Shown in pieces: positions 27,601 to 37,073 of a stretch of 64,000 nucleotides of DNA. Source of the DNA: Haliea sp. (lineage in GTDB: Bacteria; Pseudomonadota; Gammaproteobacteria; Pseudomonadales; Halieaceae); assembly GCA_016704305.1 (NCBI GenBank), contig JADJAL010000059.1, forward strand, positions 124,001-188,000. Reading direction: 5' to 3'. The translations under genes and the position numbers were made by a program. The notes under the pieces were generated by a model that worked only from the letters and a program-made list of their open reading frames with translations, was not told where the DNA came from and ran no database searches. Each line of letters starts with the position of its first letter. Within the stretch, counting starts at the first letter, position 1.

Positions 27601-27967
27601 CCGAGTGATTTACAGCCGCATTTTCGGACAGTCGCGATGCGGCGTTTACAGTGCGCTTTTTCGTGGCGTTAGTGGATTCCGCAGAGGAGGATTTGGTGGA
27701 TGGGGGTTGGCTGGTTTCCTCTGCCAGTTCGGTGTCTGGCACCTTGACCAACGCGGCGACCACGCCCAGCAGCTGGAGCTCGTGGTAGACCTGTGCAGCG
27801 TCCTTGCGTTCGAGATTGCGCCGCAGAATGACCGTCTGGCCGCTGAAGAAACGCTCCAGCCGCACCGGGTCGTCGATGGCAAACTTGTTGGCGAAGCGCA
27901 GCTTGACCAGTTCGGGATCCTGGCCTTCCACAATTTCACCGCTGAACGTGAGGTTAAATCTGTTCAC
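24692..27967 (-). CDS. 1091-residue coiled-coil membrane protein of unknown function
   Basis: I do not recognise a named family for the whole protein. Residues 1-75 form a compact domain (FNLTFSGEI, DPVRLERFFSGQTVILRRNLER) of a type that recurs at the start of other gammaproteobacterial membrane proteins. Residues 145-435 are an Ala/Glu/Lys/Arg coiled coil, including five near-identical 18-residue repeats at 281-370. Transmembrane segments follow at about 545-565, 871-893, 938-976 (probably two) and 1067-1089. Between the first two lies a 300-residue beta-rich region with repeated strands (LLLAGDVLLLHDR, GSVLLADRTAGQLLKVD), suggesting a periplasmic propeller. The start is a GTG at 27967. The gene stands alone between repeat A and a lipoprotein gene. 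Confidence 0.75.
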   Translation of the reverse strand: MNRFNLTFSGEIVEGQDPELVKLRFANKFAIDDPVRLERFFSGQTVILRRNLERKDAAQVYHELQLLGVVAALVKVPDTELAEETSQPPSTKSSSAESTNATKKRTVNAASRLSENAAVNHSAKETVAPTASAHWPDSSRDIAAEIKARKLAAQRLAAEKAALEQAALDARQRELAAAAAREQALAAERQRVADEERARQAAEQARVAAEEAERKAAEQAQIKRLEAEEIARKTAIKAAAKRKAAEEAAQRRAKRNRDKAEKARRKAVEEAQRQVELAEKKRLAAEEEARRKAALEEKKRRAAEAEARRKAEVEENKRQAAEAEARRKAEAEEKKRLAAAEEARRRAEAEERKRLAAEEARRKAAAEAEEDARLQAELEAIKQREAQEAARLQAELEEKARQAAAQAARIKAEAQRLQEEAQRKSDERRRIAAEALSTQQSAEQRLAEQQLTEQQQETLTQHTVAEASPPPLSPVRLQTLKPAKSRVKTALEVPLRKKGETPEIGVPGQRKRVSGEPNLYKLRPFRNTEAVRTRAAHARARMRRAATTAVLALGVLLIAAGSFLQHADNAAITGATAIAINANSEPLLLAGDVLLLHDRAGVGTTEIALNTLGVSVLEPPLEFDGEDVLFARGRLAGDAADTAQDNALQVLRCDLVLSRCAPLSTQLQDSRIDAFVLNPVDGSVLLADRTAGQLLKVDRAGAVVARAAVAIPDAPVMRLHDGLLLMNSTAGPGISVFRYEEKAFAKQLDEILPLPSSELDLERARAGDFVWSGDAWWVYLRATESAPGALHRFDDEWNYRSTVTLPADAGPWQPGAVQLVNWGEKTLVNDSSNPTIQRYNAQGMAEAAFASTSLQALVSAGQQRAGFARIAWHGGLLLCSLVAVLGCALAYWHGLRNLVYRPRREQGALPLDDLAAALRWIEPVQNRQEQLRSTGIRYGLGALAALSLAIAMSVSVSQLAALLLACSGPAIALQLLRRQPTGYIGVLADKLLLVDHNGMYQLAGGSRLQYRGPFLAIDDIVVFAGSQRLPAFSLAALQQHVWPLALGGIKVDRKTMAVKLLECRHPLALGAVAIVATAAAAALLLLVPHIF
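26858..27127 (-). repeat. Five 54-bp tandem repeats within coding sequence
   Basis: Residues 281-370 of the coiled-coil protein are five consecutive 18-residue units of the form KRxAAEAEARRKAEAEEx, each starting at Lys-Arg. The DNA is correspondingly repetitive, so repeat number could vary by slippage between strains. Confidence 0.8.
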
Positions 27968-28124
27968 CTCGCGCCTGATATCCCCTGAGTTTTTTATAGT
28001 TTCCAGCGGCGAATGTACGGGGTTTTAGCAGGCATTGCCAGTGCTGTACATTTCGATCCGGCTGGCGGCGTCGCCCACCGCAGCGCGGTTGGCGAAAAAA
28101 ACGGGTCGCTGCGGACGATACCGG

Positions 28125-29051
28125 CTATAGCTCCAACGCGACAGGGATGTAGGGCGCGGCCCAGTCTCTTACCGCGTCGGTTTTTGCGGTGGATGGGATG
28201 CCTTTTGCGATTCCGATACAGGACATATAGTGAGTATGGCTGAGCCCGGAATGCAGGTGCTGCATGACAGTATTTGAAACGGCGCCATGCGTGCGGCTGG
28301 ATACAATGTCGCCCGCTTGATTTTTGTAGTTCAGTTCGAGCCAGGAATCCGCACCGTAGGCCAGCCATTGAACCAGCACAGTGTCCTCGGTGAATTTTAC
28401 ATCCGATTTGAGGGTGGGGCCGTAGCTGTGGCCGTCAGGCCAGACGCGCATTCGAACGACATTTGTTTCCGATCGTTCGATGGTAACCATGCCAGGATTG
28501 CCATCAATATAAGTAGAATCATGGCCGTCGAACGGGCGTACACCGCGTACAAGCACTGCGCCCCACCAGGGTTGCTCCCAAAAAAATACGTTTTCTGAAT
28601 AGTTGGACGCCGTATGCAGCATTGCGCTCCAGCTATAGAAAAAACCAGGTTTCTCCGGGTTATGGGGAATAATTATGTCGGCGTACCAGGACTCCCTCCC
28701 GCCAAACATGGCATTGGACGATTGATATTGGGGGCCGGGTATACGCGGAATTGAAAAACTCTCGCTGAATGCGCCGTTGTCCCTTCGCAGGGGTATGCCG
28801 CCATTTTGATCGGGAACAGAATCCACCCTGACCGCTGGAGCCAGGTCGTAGTTTTTGCCGTCATCAGAGTAGGTAATAGCGTCGGCTGCGTCCCAGGAAT
28901 GGTCCCAGGAAACGACCTCTCGCCACAGGGCAGGTGTTGCATTCACGTCATCGCTTCCCGATGATCCGCCAGAGGACCCGCAGCCCTCAAGCAAAAACAA
29001 TCCCGAGCCAACGGTCGAACCTCTGACAAACTGTCTTCTATTGATGCCCAC
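28125..29051 (-). CDS. Putative Tat-exported lipoprotein of unknown function
   Basis: A 308-residue protein, GTG start at 29051. The N-terminus has a twin-arginine-like NRRQFVRG motif, a short hydrophobic stretch and LLEGC, so a Tat-exported lipoprotein with Cys24 lipidated is likely; a Gly/Ser linker follows. The mature region is rich in Trp, Tyr and His (WREVVSWDHSWDAADA, GGRESWYADIIIPHN, GFFYSWSAML, MRVWPDGHSYGPTLKSD) and looks like an extracellular beta-sandwich, perhaps a polysaccharide lyase or carbohydrate-binding fold. I cannot name a family. It is followed by the 1091-residue gene on the same strand after 157 bases; upstream 217 bases hold no feature I recognise. Confidence 0.65.
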   Translation of the reverse strand: MGINRRQFVRGSTVGSGLFLLEGCGSSGGSSGSDDVNATPALWREVVSWDHSWDAADAITYSDDGKNYDLAPAVRVDSVPDQNGGIPLRRDNGAFSESFSIPRIPGPQYQSSNAMFGGRESWYADIIIPHNPEKPGFFYSWSAMLHTASNYSENVFFWEQPWWGAVLVRGVRPFDGHDSTYIDGNPGMVTIERSETNVVRMRVWPDGHSYGPTLKSDVKFTEDTVLVQWLAYGADSWLELNYKNQAGDIVSSRTHGAVSNTVMQHLHSGLSHTHYMSCIGIAKGIPSTAKTDAVRDWAAPYIPVALEL

Positions 29052-29268
29052 AGTGATCCCGTCCCTGATTTACATCCTTGATTCAGTGGTGGAGAAACAA
29101 CGTATTCTTCGCTGTGCGATGCGCCATTCCCGAGGCGCCGACCATATCAAAGCAGGCGTAATTTGTCGCGCTAAAACGCCCGGCGATGGTCCGCCATTAC
29201 ATGTGGTGCGGTACAGGCAAGCCATTCACCGTCGGCGCGTGTGCCGTGGGCCAAATGTAGCGGACGGC

Positions 29269-30519
29269 CTAGTGCATCCGCCCTGGATCAACCGACTCAA
29301 ATGTCAGTCCGGCTTTTGCGGTAAGGCGCTCCAGGTACTTGCCGCCCAGCGCCGACGCCGGTGTCCAGAAGCCGCCCCCCACGTCCAGTTCATCCAGCGC
29401 GAGGCAGACAGCAGCCTCGCCCAGCATCTTGGACGTTGAGCCGTATCCCGGGTCCATGTCGCCAGTGACCTTGACCAGGGTATCCTTGCCGCGATCGCGC
29501 GGGTCCATGCCGCGAAAAAATACCTCGTAATATCCCGCTTCACGCTGTTCCCGCGTCGGGCCCTCGCCCGGCTCGGGCAAAAAGCGCTGCGCCAGTTTGC
29601 GCGTCGGTCCGAGCGCCAGCGCCAGCATGCCGACGGCGCCGGCCACGCTATTGCGCGTGGCCTCATAGCGCGAACGGTTGAGCGTCGCCTCGTCGTACCT
29701 GAAATCCTCGCCCCAGGGAAAGCCCAGCAGCGCGTTGCTGCGACGCACCACGCGGGTGTTGATCGCGGCCATGATGAAGGGCGAGGTCCACTGCCCGAAA
29801 TCCTCGTCGAATTTAGCACCGCGCTGGTCCGGGCCGTCCTGGCCCGCACGGATGCCGGCCGGATACAGAGCGTAGGGGTTGGCCATGATCCGCCGGACCG
29901 ATGCATCGTGCGTGGCTTCCTCGAGCATGTTCAGGATGCTGGCGATGGTGCCGCCGCTCGCGCTGCCGCGGTTGCGTCCGACGCGCGCCTTGACCCGCTG
30001 TGCATATGCGCCGTGGCGCGCGAACATCTGCTGTTGCAGGTACCAGTTGCCCATGTCAAACGGCACGGAATCGAAGCCACAGGTGTGCACGATGCGCGCG
30101 CCGCTCGCCTCGGCGGCGCGCTGGTATTGCGGTATCACGCGCGCCATCCACTGCACTTCACCGGTGAGGTCGCAGTAGTGCGTACCGGCCTCCACGCAGG
30201 CGGCGACCAGTGGCGTGCCGTACTTCGCATACGGCCCGACGGTGGTGCACAGCACGCGCGCCTGCCGCGCCAGTCGGTCGAGGCTCGCGGCGTCGCCGCT
30301 GTCAGCCTGCAACACCGGCAGTTTTTCGCGCAGTGCCTCGGGCAGGCAGGCTTTGCGCACGGCGTCGAGCTTGTCGCGATTGCGCCCGGCGATCGCCCAG
30401 CGCAACGGCCCCTCCACGCCGTAGGTCTGTGCCAGGTACGCCACCACCAGCTGGCCAGTGAAGCCGGTGGCACCCCAGACGATCACATCAAATTCGCGTT
30501 GATCACTGTCTTTGTGCAT
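29269..30519 (-). CDS. Saccharopine dehydrogenase family NAD(P)-binding protein
   Basis: A 416-residue oxidoreductase-fold protein. The N-terminal Rossmann domain has the nucleotide loop WGATGFTGQLV and the AIAGRNRDKL segment; VGPYAKYGTPLVAACVEAGTHYCDLTGE is diagnostic of the saccharopine-dehydrogenase-like and mycobacterial trans-acting enoyl reductase group. HTCGFDSVPFDMG follows. The real reaction is unlikely to be lysine metabolism; the relatives act in polyketide lipid reduction or are uncharacterised. The ATG at 30519 has CAGGAG upstream. It begins 21 bases after the end of the POT transporter gene on the same strand. Confidence 0.88.
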   Translation of the reverse strand: MHKDSDQREFDVIVWGATGFTGQLVVAYLAQTYGVEGPLRWAIAGRNRDKLDAVRKACLPEALREKLPVLQADSGDAASLDRLARQARVLCTTVGPYAKYGTPLVAACVEAGTHYCDLTGEVQWMARVIPQYQRAAEASGARIVHTCGFDSVPFDMGNWYLQQQMFARHGAYAQRVKARVGRNRGSASGGTIASILNMLEEATHDASVRRIMANPYALYPAGIRAGQDGPDQRGAKFDEDFGQWTSPFIMAAINTRVVRRSNALLGFPWGEDFRYDEATLNRSRYEATRNSVAGAVGMLALALGPTRKLAQRFLPEPGEGPTREQREAGYYEVFFRGMDPRDRGKDTLVKVTGDMDPGYGSTSKMLGEAAVCLALDELDVGGGFWTPASALGGKYLERLTAKAGLTFESVDPGRMH

Positions 30520-30540
30520 AGCCAAGCTCCTGTCGATATC

Positions 30541-32097
<1,557 letters not shown>

Positions 32098-32164
32098 TGT
32101 TTTTGTCGGCGCTCCGGCGAGGCAGTATGAAGTGTCCTCCATTATAGGGATTGAACACCGGGTG

Positions 32165-32370
32165 TCGCCGCATTTCCGGGGGCGGCGGCTTTTTCCGGGG
32201 GGAGGGGGGCGGGGGGGGCCCGGGTTGGAATTTCGGGGGGTCGAGGGCGGGGGGGAAAACGGGGGGGGGGGGGGGCCCGGCGGGCGCGCCAACGCGAGGG
32301 CGGGGGCGGGGGGGGGGCCGCCCGGCGCCGGGCGGGGCCCCAGGGGGTCCCCAGACTTCCGCGCAGGTTT
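32165..32370. other. Anomalous G-homopolymer tract
   Basis: About 200 bases dominated by G runs, some longer than ten, with short C runs and almost no A or T, unlike every other part of the window. It lies in the spacer between the divergent POT and peptide-binding-protein genes. It resembles low-quality read ends that decay to poly-G, so the bases here should not be trusted and the promoters of both genes may be missing or corrupted. A real G-quadruplex-forming sequence is a less likely alternative. Confidence 0.7.
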
Positions 32371-32463
32371 AAAGGGCCGCTACAGTCATTCTTACGGCGT
32401 GCGTGCCGCGCCGCAACAGGTTATGCTTGCGCGCTTGCGAGAAGGCCACCCACCGCACAGCGA

Positions 32464-34710
32464 ATGACAGCCGACCAGACGACCAGACACACGACTGCCA
32501 CCCACCGAAGCCTGTGCACACTGCCTATCGCGCTGCTGCTGGTGCTGGCATTGCCCGTGTTGACGGCCTGCGGCGAGCCGCCCTGGAACAACCCCAACCC
32601 ACTGGTGCAGGACGACCTGCAGACCTACCAGTCGATGATGGCGCCCGCGCCGCCGAAACACCTGGACCCTGCGCTCTCCTATGCCACCGATGAATCGCTG
32701 TTCATCATGCAGATCTACGAGCCGCCGATGGACTATCACTTCCTCAAGCGGCCGTATGAGCTGATTCCCGGCGCACTGGCAAGCGCGCCGGAAGTGACAT
32801 TCCTGGACGCCGATGGCCAGCCGGTTGAGGAGAGCGATCCAGCGGTGGCGTTTACGCGCTACACATTGCGTTTGCGTGAAGACCTGCACTTTCAACCGCA
32901 CCCGGCGTTTGCGCTCGACGACGCGGGCCAGCCGCTGTACCTGTTTGACAACGTGGCAGACGGTGCGCGCTTCAAGCAGATACCCGATTTCCCCGTCACC
33001 GGCGCTCGCCCCGTGCACGCCAACGACTATGCCTATGCGATCAGGCGCCTCGCCGACCCGAAGAATGCGTCGCCGATGCTGGGATTCATGTCGCAGTACA
33101 TCGTCGGCATGAAGGCCTTCTCCGAGCAGGTGGCAGGGCTTCCGAGGGACAGCTGGTTGAATCTGGATGACATCCCGATGGACGGCCTGGAGGTGGTCGA
33201 TGAGCGCACGCTCAATATCACCATCAAGGGCTTGTATCCGCAGTTTGTGTACTGGCTGGCGATGCCGTTTTTCTCGCCGATTGCGCCCGAGGTGGATCGC
33301 TTCTACCACAACCCCGGCTTTGCCGATCGCAACCTCACGCTGGACTGGTGGCCGGTGGGCTCCGGCCCTTTCATGATGGTGAAAAATGACCCCAATAGTG
33401 AAATCGTGCTGGAGCGCAATCCCAACTACCGCGCGGATTACTTCCCCACCGAGGGCGCGCCCGGCGATCTGGAAGCCGGCAACCTGGCGGATGCCGGGAA
33501 GCGTTTGCCCCTTATCGACCGCGCGGTGTTTCGCCTGGAAAAGTCGGGCCTGTCGCTGTGGACGAAATTCATGCAGGGCTACTACGACCGCTCCGGCGAG
33601 GTGCACTCCAACACCACCGGCGTGTTCGACCAGGCGTTCGTGGTGCGCCCCGACGGCGTGGAGATGTCGTCGGAACTGGCGGATCACCGCATCACCATGT
33701 CGCCGGATGTCAAACCGGGCTTGTACTACTACGGCTTCAATATGCGCGACCCGGTCGTGGGTGGCTATACGGAAGAGAAGCGCAAATTGCGCCAGGCGCT
33801 GCAGATCGCGTTCCAGACCGAGGAATACCTCAACGTCTTTTACAAGGGCAACGGGATTGCCGCGCACAACCTGATCCCGCCCGGCATTCCCGGCAATCTG
33901 GAAGGCGAGGCGGGCATGAACCCGTACGTCTACGACTGGGTGGACGGCGAGCCCAGGCGCAAGTCGCTCGACTACGCGCGCCAATTGCTGGCCGAAGCAG
34001 GCTATCCGAACGGTCGCGATGCGAGCACCGGGGAGCCGCTGAAGATATTCATCGATGTGCAGTCGCAGGCGATCGATAACACCTCGATGAACTGGATTGA
34101 CCGGGTCTTTGCCGAAATTGGCGTGCAGGTGGAATTTCGCCCGGCGGATTTCAACCGCACGCGGGAGAAGCTGCTGACGGGCAATACACAGATCTTTTCG
34201 CACGGCTGGCTGGCGGATTACCCCGACCCGGAGAACTTCCTGTTCCTGCTGTACGGCCCCGAGAGCCCGCTGGAGTGCGATTGCGATGGCGCCAATAACT
34301 CCAATTACGCCAGCGAGGAGTACGACGCGTTGTTCCGTCAGATGCGCGTGTTGCCGCCGGGTCCAGAGCGCGATGCGCTGGTCGCGCAAATGGTGGAGCT
34401 GTACCGCCGCGATGCGGTGTGGTTGTATGCGTTTTATCCCAAGGAGATCTACCTGAACAACAGCTGGGTTTACAACAACAAGCGCCACGGCATTTCCAAG
34501 TCCACGCTCAAATACACGCGCGTGGACGAGGCCGAGCGGGAAAAAATGCAGGCGTTGTGGAACCAGCCGATCACCTGGCCGCTTTACGCGGCGCTGTTGC
34601 TGTTCGTTAGCCTGTTGTTGCCGGGCATCGTGGCGTATCGCCGTCGCCAGAACGCGACGATCAGGCACGCCATCTCCCGGCACACACTATCCCGACACAT
34701 AGGGGGATAG
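32464..34710 (+). CDS. ABC transporter oligopeptide-binding protein (SBP family 5) with C-terminal membrane segment
   Basis: The periplasmic binding component of an oligopeptide importer. The 748-residue precursor has a lipoprotein signal (ALPVLTAC, Cys36). Family features include VTGARPVHANDYAYAIRRLADP, WWPVGSGPFMM, RNPNYR and the YYYGFNMRDP and LRQALQIAF blocks of SBP_bac_5. Unusually, residues 705-722 form a hydrophobic transmembrane segment followed by a basic tail, so the protein appears to be held in the inner membrane as well. It is first in a four-gene operon; the permease starts 2 bases after its stop. The start is the first ATG after the G tract. Confidence 0.9.
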   Translation: MTADQTTRHTTATHRSLCTLPIALLLVLALPVLTACGEPPWNNPNPLVQDDLQTYQSMMAPAPPKHLDPALSYATDESLFIMQIYEPPMDYHFLKRPYELIPGALASAPEVTFLDADGQPVEESDPAVAFTRYTLRLREDLHFQPHPAFALDDAGQPLYLFDNVADGARFKQIPDFPVTGARPVHANDYAYAIRRLADPKNASPMLGFMSQYIVGMKAFSEQVAGLPRDSWLNLDDIPMDGLEVVDERTLNITIKGLYPQFVYWLAMPFFSPIAPEVDRFYHNPGFADRNLTLDWWPVGSGPFMMVKNDPNSEIVLERNPNYRADYFPTEGAPGDLEAGNLADAGKRLPLIDRAVFRLEKSGLSLWTKFMQGYYDRSGEVHSNTTGVFDQAFVVRPDGVEMSSELADHRITMSPDVKPGLYYYGFNMRDPVVGGYTEEKRKLRQALQIAFQTEEYLNVFYKGNGIAAHNLIPPGIPGNLEGEAGMNPYVYDWVDGEPRRKSLDYARQLLAEAGYPNGRDASTGEPLKIFIDVQSQAIDNTSMNWIDRVFAEIGVQVEFRPADFNRTREKLLTGNTQIFSHGWLADYPDPENFLFLLYGPESPLECDCDGANNSNYASEEYDALFRQMRVLPPGPERDALVAQMVELYRRDAVWLYAFYPKEIYLNNSWVYNNKRHGISKSTLKYTRVDEAEREKMQALWNQPITWPLYAALLLFVSLLLPGIVAYRRRQNATIRHAISRHTLSRHIGG

Positions 34711-34712
34711 CG

Positions 34713-35690
34713 GTGCTCGCATACATTATCAGGCGCCTGTTCTACGCGATCCCGATCCTCATCGGCGTCAACCTGCTGACGTTCCTGCTGTTTTTCGTGG
34801 TGAATTCTCCGGACGATATGGCGGTCTCGCAACTGGGGCAGAAGTATGTGACGCCGGAAGGTATCCAGGCGTGGAAGCGCAAGAATGGCTACGATCTCCC
34901 GCTGTTTTTCAATCCGGAGGCGCCCGGCAGTGACGCGCTGACGGAGACGATTTTCTTCACCAAGTCCGTGCGGTTGTTTGCGTTTGACTTTGGCCGCTCC
35001 GAGAGCGGCCGCGATATCACCACCGATGTCTCCACCCGCATGTGGCCCAGCCTGGCCGTGGCGCTGCCGACGTTTGTCGTGGGCATCTGGGTGAATATCT
35101 GCGTCGCGTTGATGGTGGTGATGTTTCACGCGACGCGGCTGGATCGCTGGGCGGTGTTTGTGTTCGTCGCGCTGATGTCGATTTCCTATCTGTTCTACAT
35201 CATCGGCGGCCAGTACCTGGTCGCCAAGACCTGGAAGCTGGTGCCCATTTCCGGTTTCCACGGCGAGATACAACCGTGGAAGTTCCTGCTGCTGCCGGTG
35301 CTGGTTGGCGTGATCGCGGGCATAGGCGCCGGCGCGCGCTGGTATTGCACGCTGTTCCTGGAGGAGGCCAACCAGGATTATGTGCGCACCGCCAGGGCCA
35401 AGGGCGCGAGCGAGATCCGCATCCTGTTCCGGCACATCCTGCCCAATGCGCTGATCCCGATCCTGACCGGCGTGGTGGTGGTAATCCCTTCGCTGTTCAT
35501 GGGCGGCCTGCTGATCGAATCGTTCTTCGGTATTCCAGGGCTCGGCAGCTATATGCTCGACGCGATCAATGCACAGGACTTCGCTATCGTGCGCGCAATG
35601 GTGTTCATCGGCTCCATCCTCTATATCGTCGGCCTGATACTCACCGACATCTCCTATACCTGGGCCGATCCCAGGCTGCGGTTGAGTTAG
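34713..35690 (+). CDS. Oligopeptide ABC transporter permease, DppB/YejB-like
   Basis: An inner-membrane permease of 325 residues, GTG start just after AGGGGG. It has the N-terminal YIIRRLFYAIPILIGVNLLTF helix, about six transmembrane segments, and the cytoplasmic EAA loop QDYVRTARAKGASEIRILFRHILPNALIP, which docks with the ATPase. The final GGLLIESFFGIPGLGSYMLDAI block is typical of BPD_transp_1 peptide permeases. The long loop after the first helix resembles YejB. It pairs with the permease starting 3 bases after its stop. Confidence 0.93.
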   Translation: MLAYIIRRLFYAIPILIGVNLLTFLLFFVVNSPDDMAVSQLGQKYVTPEGIQAWKRKNGYDLPLFFNPEAPGSDALTETIFFTKSVRLFAFDFGRSESGRDITTDVSTRMWPSLAVALPTFVVGIWVNICVALMVVMFHATRLDRWAVFVFVALMSISYLFYIIGGQYLVAKTWKLVPISGFHGEIQPWKFLLLPVLVGVIAGIGAGARWYCTLFLEEANQDYVRTARAKGASEIRILFRHILPNALIPILTGVVVVIPSLFMGGLLIESFFGIPGLGSYMLDAINAQDFAIVRAMVFIGSILYIVGLILTDISYTWADPRLRLS

Positions 35691-35693
35691 CGC

Positions 35694-37073
35694 ATGAAGC
35701 CATTGCTGCTGTGGTCGGACGCGCTGATTTACCTGCTGGTGATTTCGCTGTGCCTGTTTTTCCTGCGCCTGCGGCGCGACCCGCAGACGCGCGAGCACTG
35801 GCGGCAGGTGTTCAGCACGCGCATCGGCATGGTCACGATGACGCTGATCCTGGTCTATGTCGGCATCGCGCTGCTGGATTCGCTGCACTTTCGCCGCGCG
35901 CTCGACCCGGTGGCCGGCTCGCCGGATGGCGAGGTGTTCTACGACGGCAAGGTCAGCAGTGTGCTGGACGTGATGCTGGGCGGCATGGGCGAGCGATTTG
36001 AGCGCACCTACTCCGCGCCGTTCGCGCTCGATTCATTCGAGAAGCAGGACATGCAGGACGAGGCGGGCCAGACGTACCGGGATTTCCCGCCGCTGAAACA
36101 TGCGGGGCAACACCTTGAGCAGCCCGAGCACCGTTGGCGCGATGTACTGACAAGGTCAGCCAGTGCGCTGCTGTGGGGGCTGTTGCTTGCCGCGCTGGTG
36201 ATCGCGCCGCAGTGGTTGCTCTTGCGCCGCAGTCCGTACCCCTGGTCAGCCTCCTGGGTGACGCAGGCGGTGGTGATCTGCCTCGCGGTCTGGCTGGTGA
36301 GCATCAGCCGCTACTACCATGTGCTCGGCACTGACTTAGGTGGCGCGGATGTCGCCTACCAGAGCATCAAGGGCATACGCACCGGGGTGCTGCTCGGCAC
36401 GCTCGCGACGCTGATCATGCTGCCGATCGCGGTCACGCTCGGCGTGATGGCGGGGTATTTCAAAGGCTGGGTCGACGATGTGGTGCAGTACCTGTACACC
36501 ACGCTGAGCTCCATTCCGGGCATTTTGCTGATCGCCGCCTCGGTCTTGTTGTTCCAGGTATACATCGACCTCAATCCGGACTTTTTTTCCGTCGGTTTGC
36601 AGAAAGCCGACGCGCGCTTTCTCGCGCTGTGTTTCATTCTCGGCGTGACCAGCTGGTCGTCGCTGTGCCGCCTGATTCGCGCCGAGACACTGAAAATCAG
36701 CCAGTTGGGCTACGTGCAGGCCGCCCACGCGTTCGGCGTAAGCCACCGGCGCATACTGACGCGCCACATCCTGCCCAATGTCACGCACATTATCCTGATT
36801 ACCTTTGTGCTGGATTTCAGCGCGCTGGTGCTGGCCGAGGCCGTGTTGTCCTACATCGGGGTCGGCATCGACCCGACCATGGCGAGCTGGGGCAATATGA
36901 TCAACGGCGCGCGCGCGGAGCTGTCGCGCGAGCCGGTGGTGTGGTGGACGCTGAGCGGGGCATTCTTCTTCATGTTTGTGCTGGTGCTGGCGGCCAACCT
37001 GTTTTCCGACCTGGTGCGCGATGCCTTTGATCCGCGCACGGCGAAATTGGCGAAGGGGAGCGCTGCCGCATGA
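35694..37073 (+). CDS. Oligopeptide ABC transporter permease, DppC/YejE-like
   Basis: The second permease subunit, 459 residues, longer than DppC (about 300) because of an N-terminal extension with extra membrane helices and a periplasmic loop before residue 210, as in YejE-like proteins. The GTDLGGADVAYQSIKGIRTGVLLGT block and the EAA loop LGYVQAAHAFGVSHRRILTRHILPN are clear, and SYIGVGIDPTMASWGNMI is the family's C-terminal signature. Its TGA overlaps the ATG of the ATPase gene by four bases. Confidence 0.93.
   Translation: MKPLLLWSDALIYLLVISLCLFFLRLRRDPQTREHWRQVFSTRIGMVTMTLILVYVGIALLDSLHFRRALDPVAGSPDGEVFYDGKVSSVLDVMLGGMGERFERTYSAPFALDSFEKQDMQDEAGQTYRDFPPLKHAGQHLEQPEHRWRDVLTRSASALLWGLLLAALVIAPQWLLLRRSPYPWSASWVTQAVVICLAVWLVSISRYYHVLGTDLGGADVAYQSIKGIRTGVLLGTLATLIMLPIAVTLGVMAGYFKGWVDDVVQYLYTTLSSIPGILLIAASVLLFQVYIDLNPDFFSVGLQKADARFLALCFILGVTSWSSLCRLIRAETLKISQLGYVQAAHAFGVSHRRILTRHILPNVTHIILITFVLDFSALVLAEAVLSYIGVGIDPTMASWGNMINGARAELSREPVVWWTLSGAFFFMFVLVLAANLFSDLVRDAFDPRTAKLAKGSAAA

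Noticed and set aside
26750..27988. Phe/Leu-rich 412-residue plus-strand frame opposite the coiled-coil gene
   Set aside because: A translation artefact of the repetitive Ala/Glu/Arg-coding strand; no start or family support.
32392..34683. 763-residue open frame on the minus strand opposite the peptide-binding protein
   Set aside because: It is the antisense of a well-supported SBP gene; composition is His/Arg/Val-rich shadow and contains no recognisable domain.
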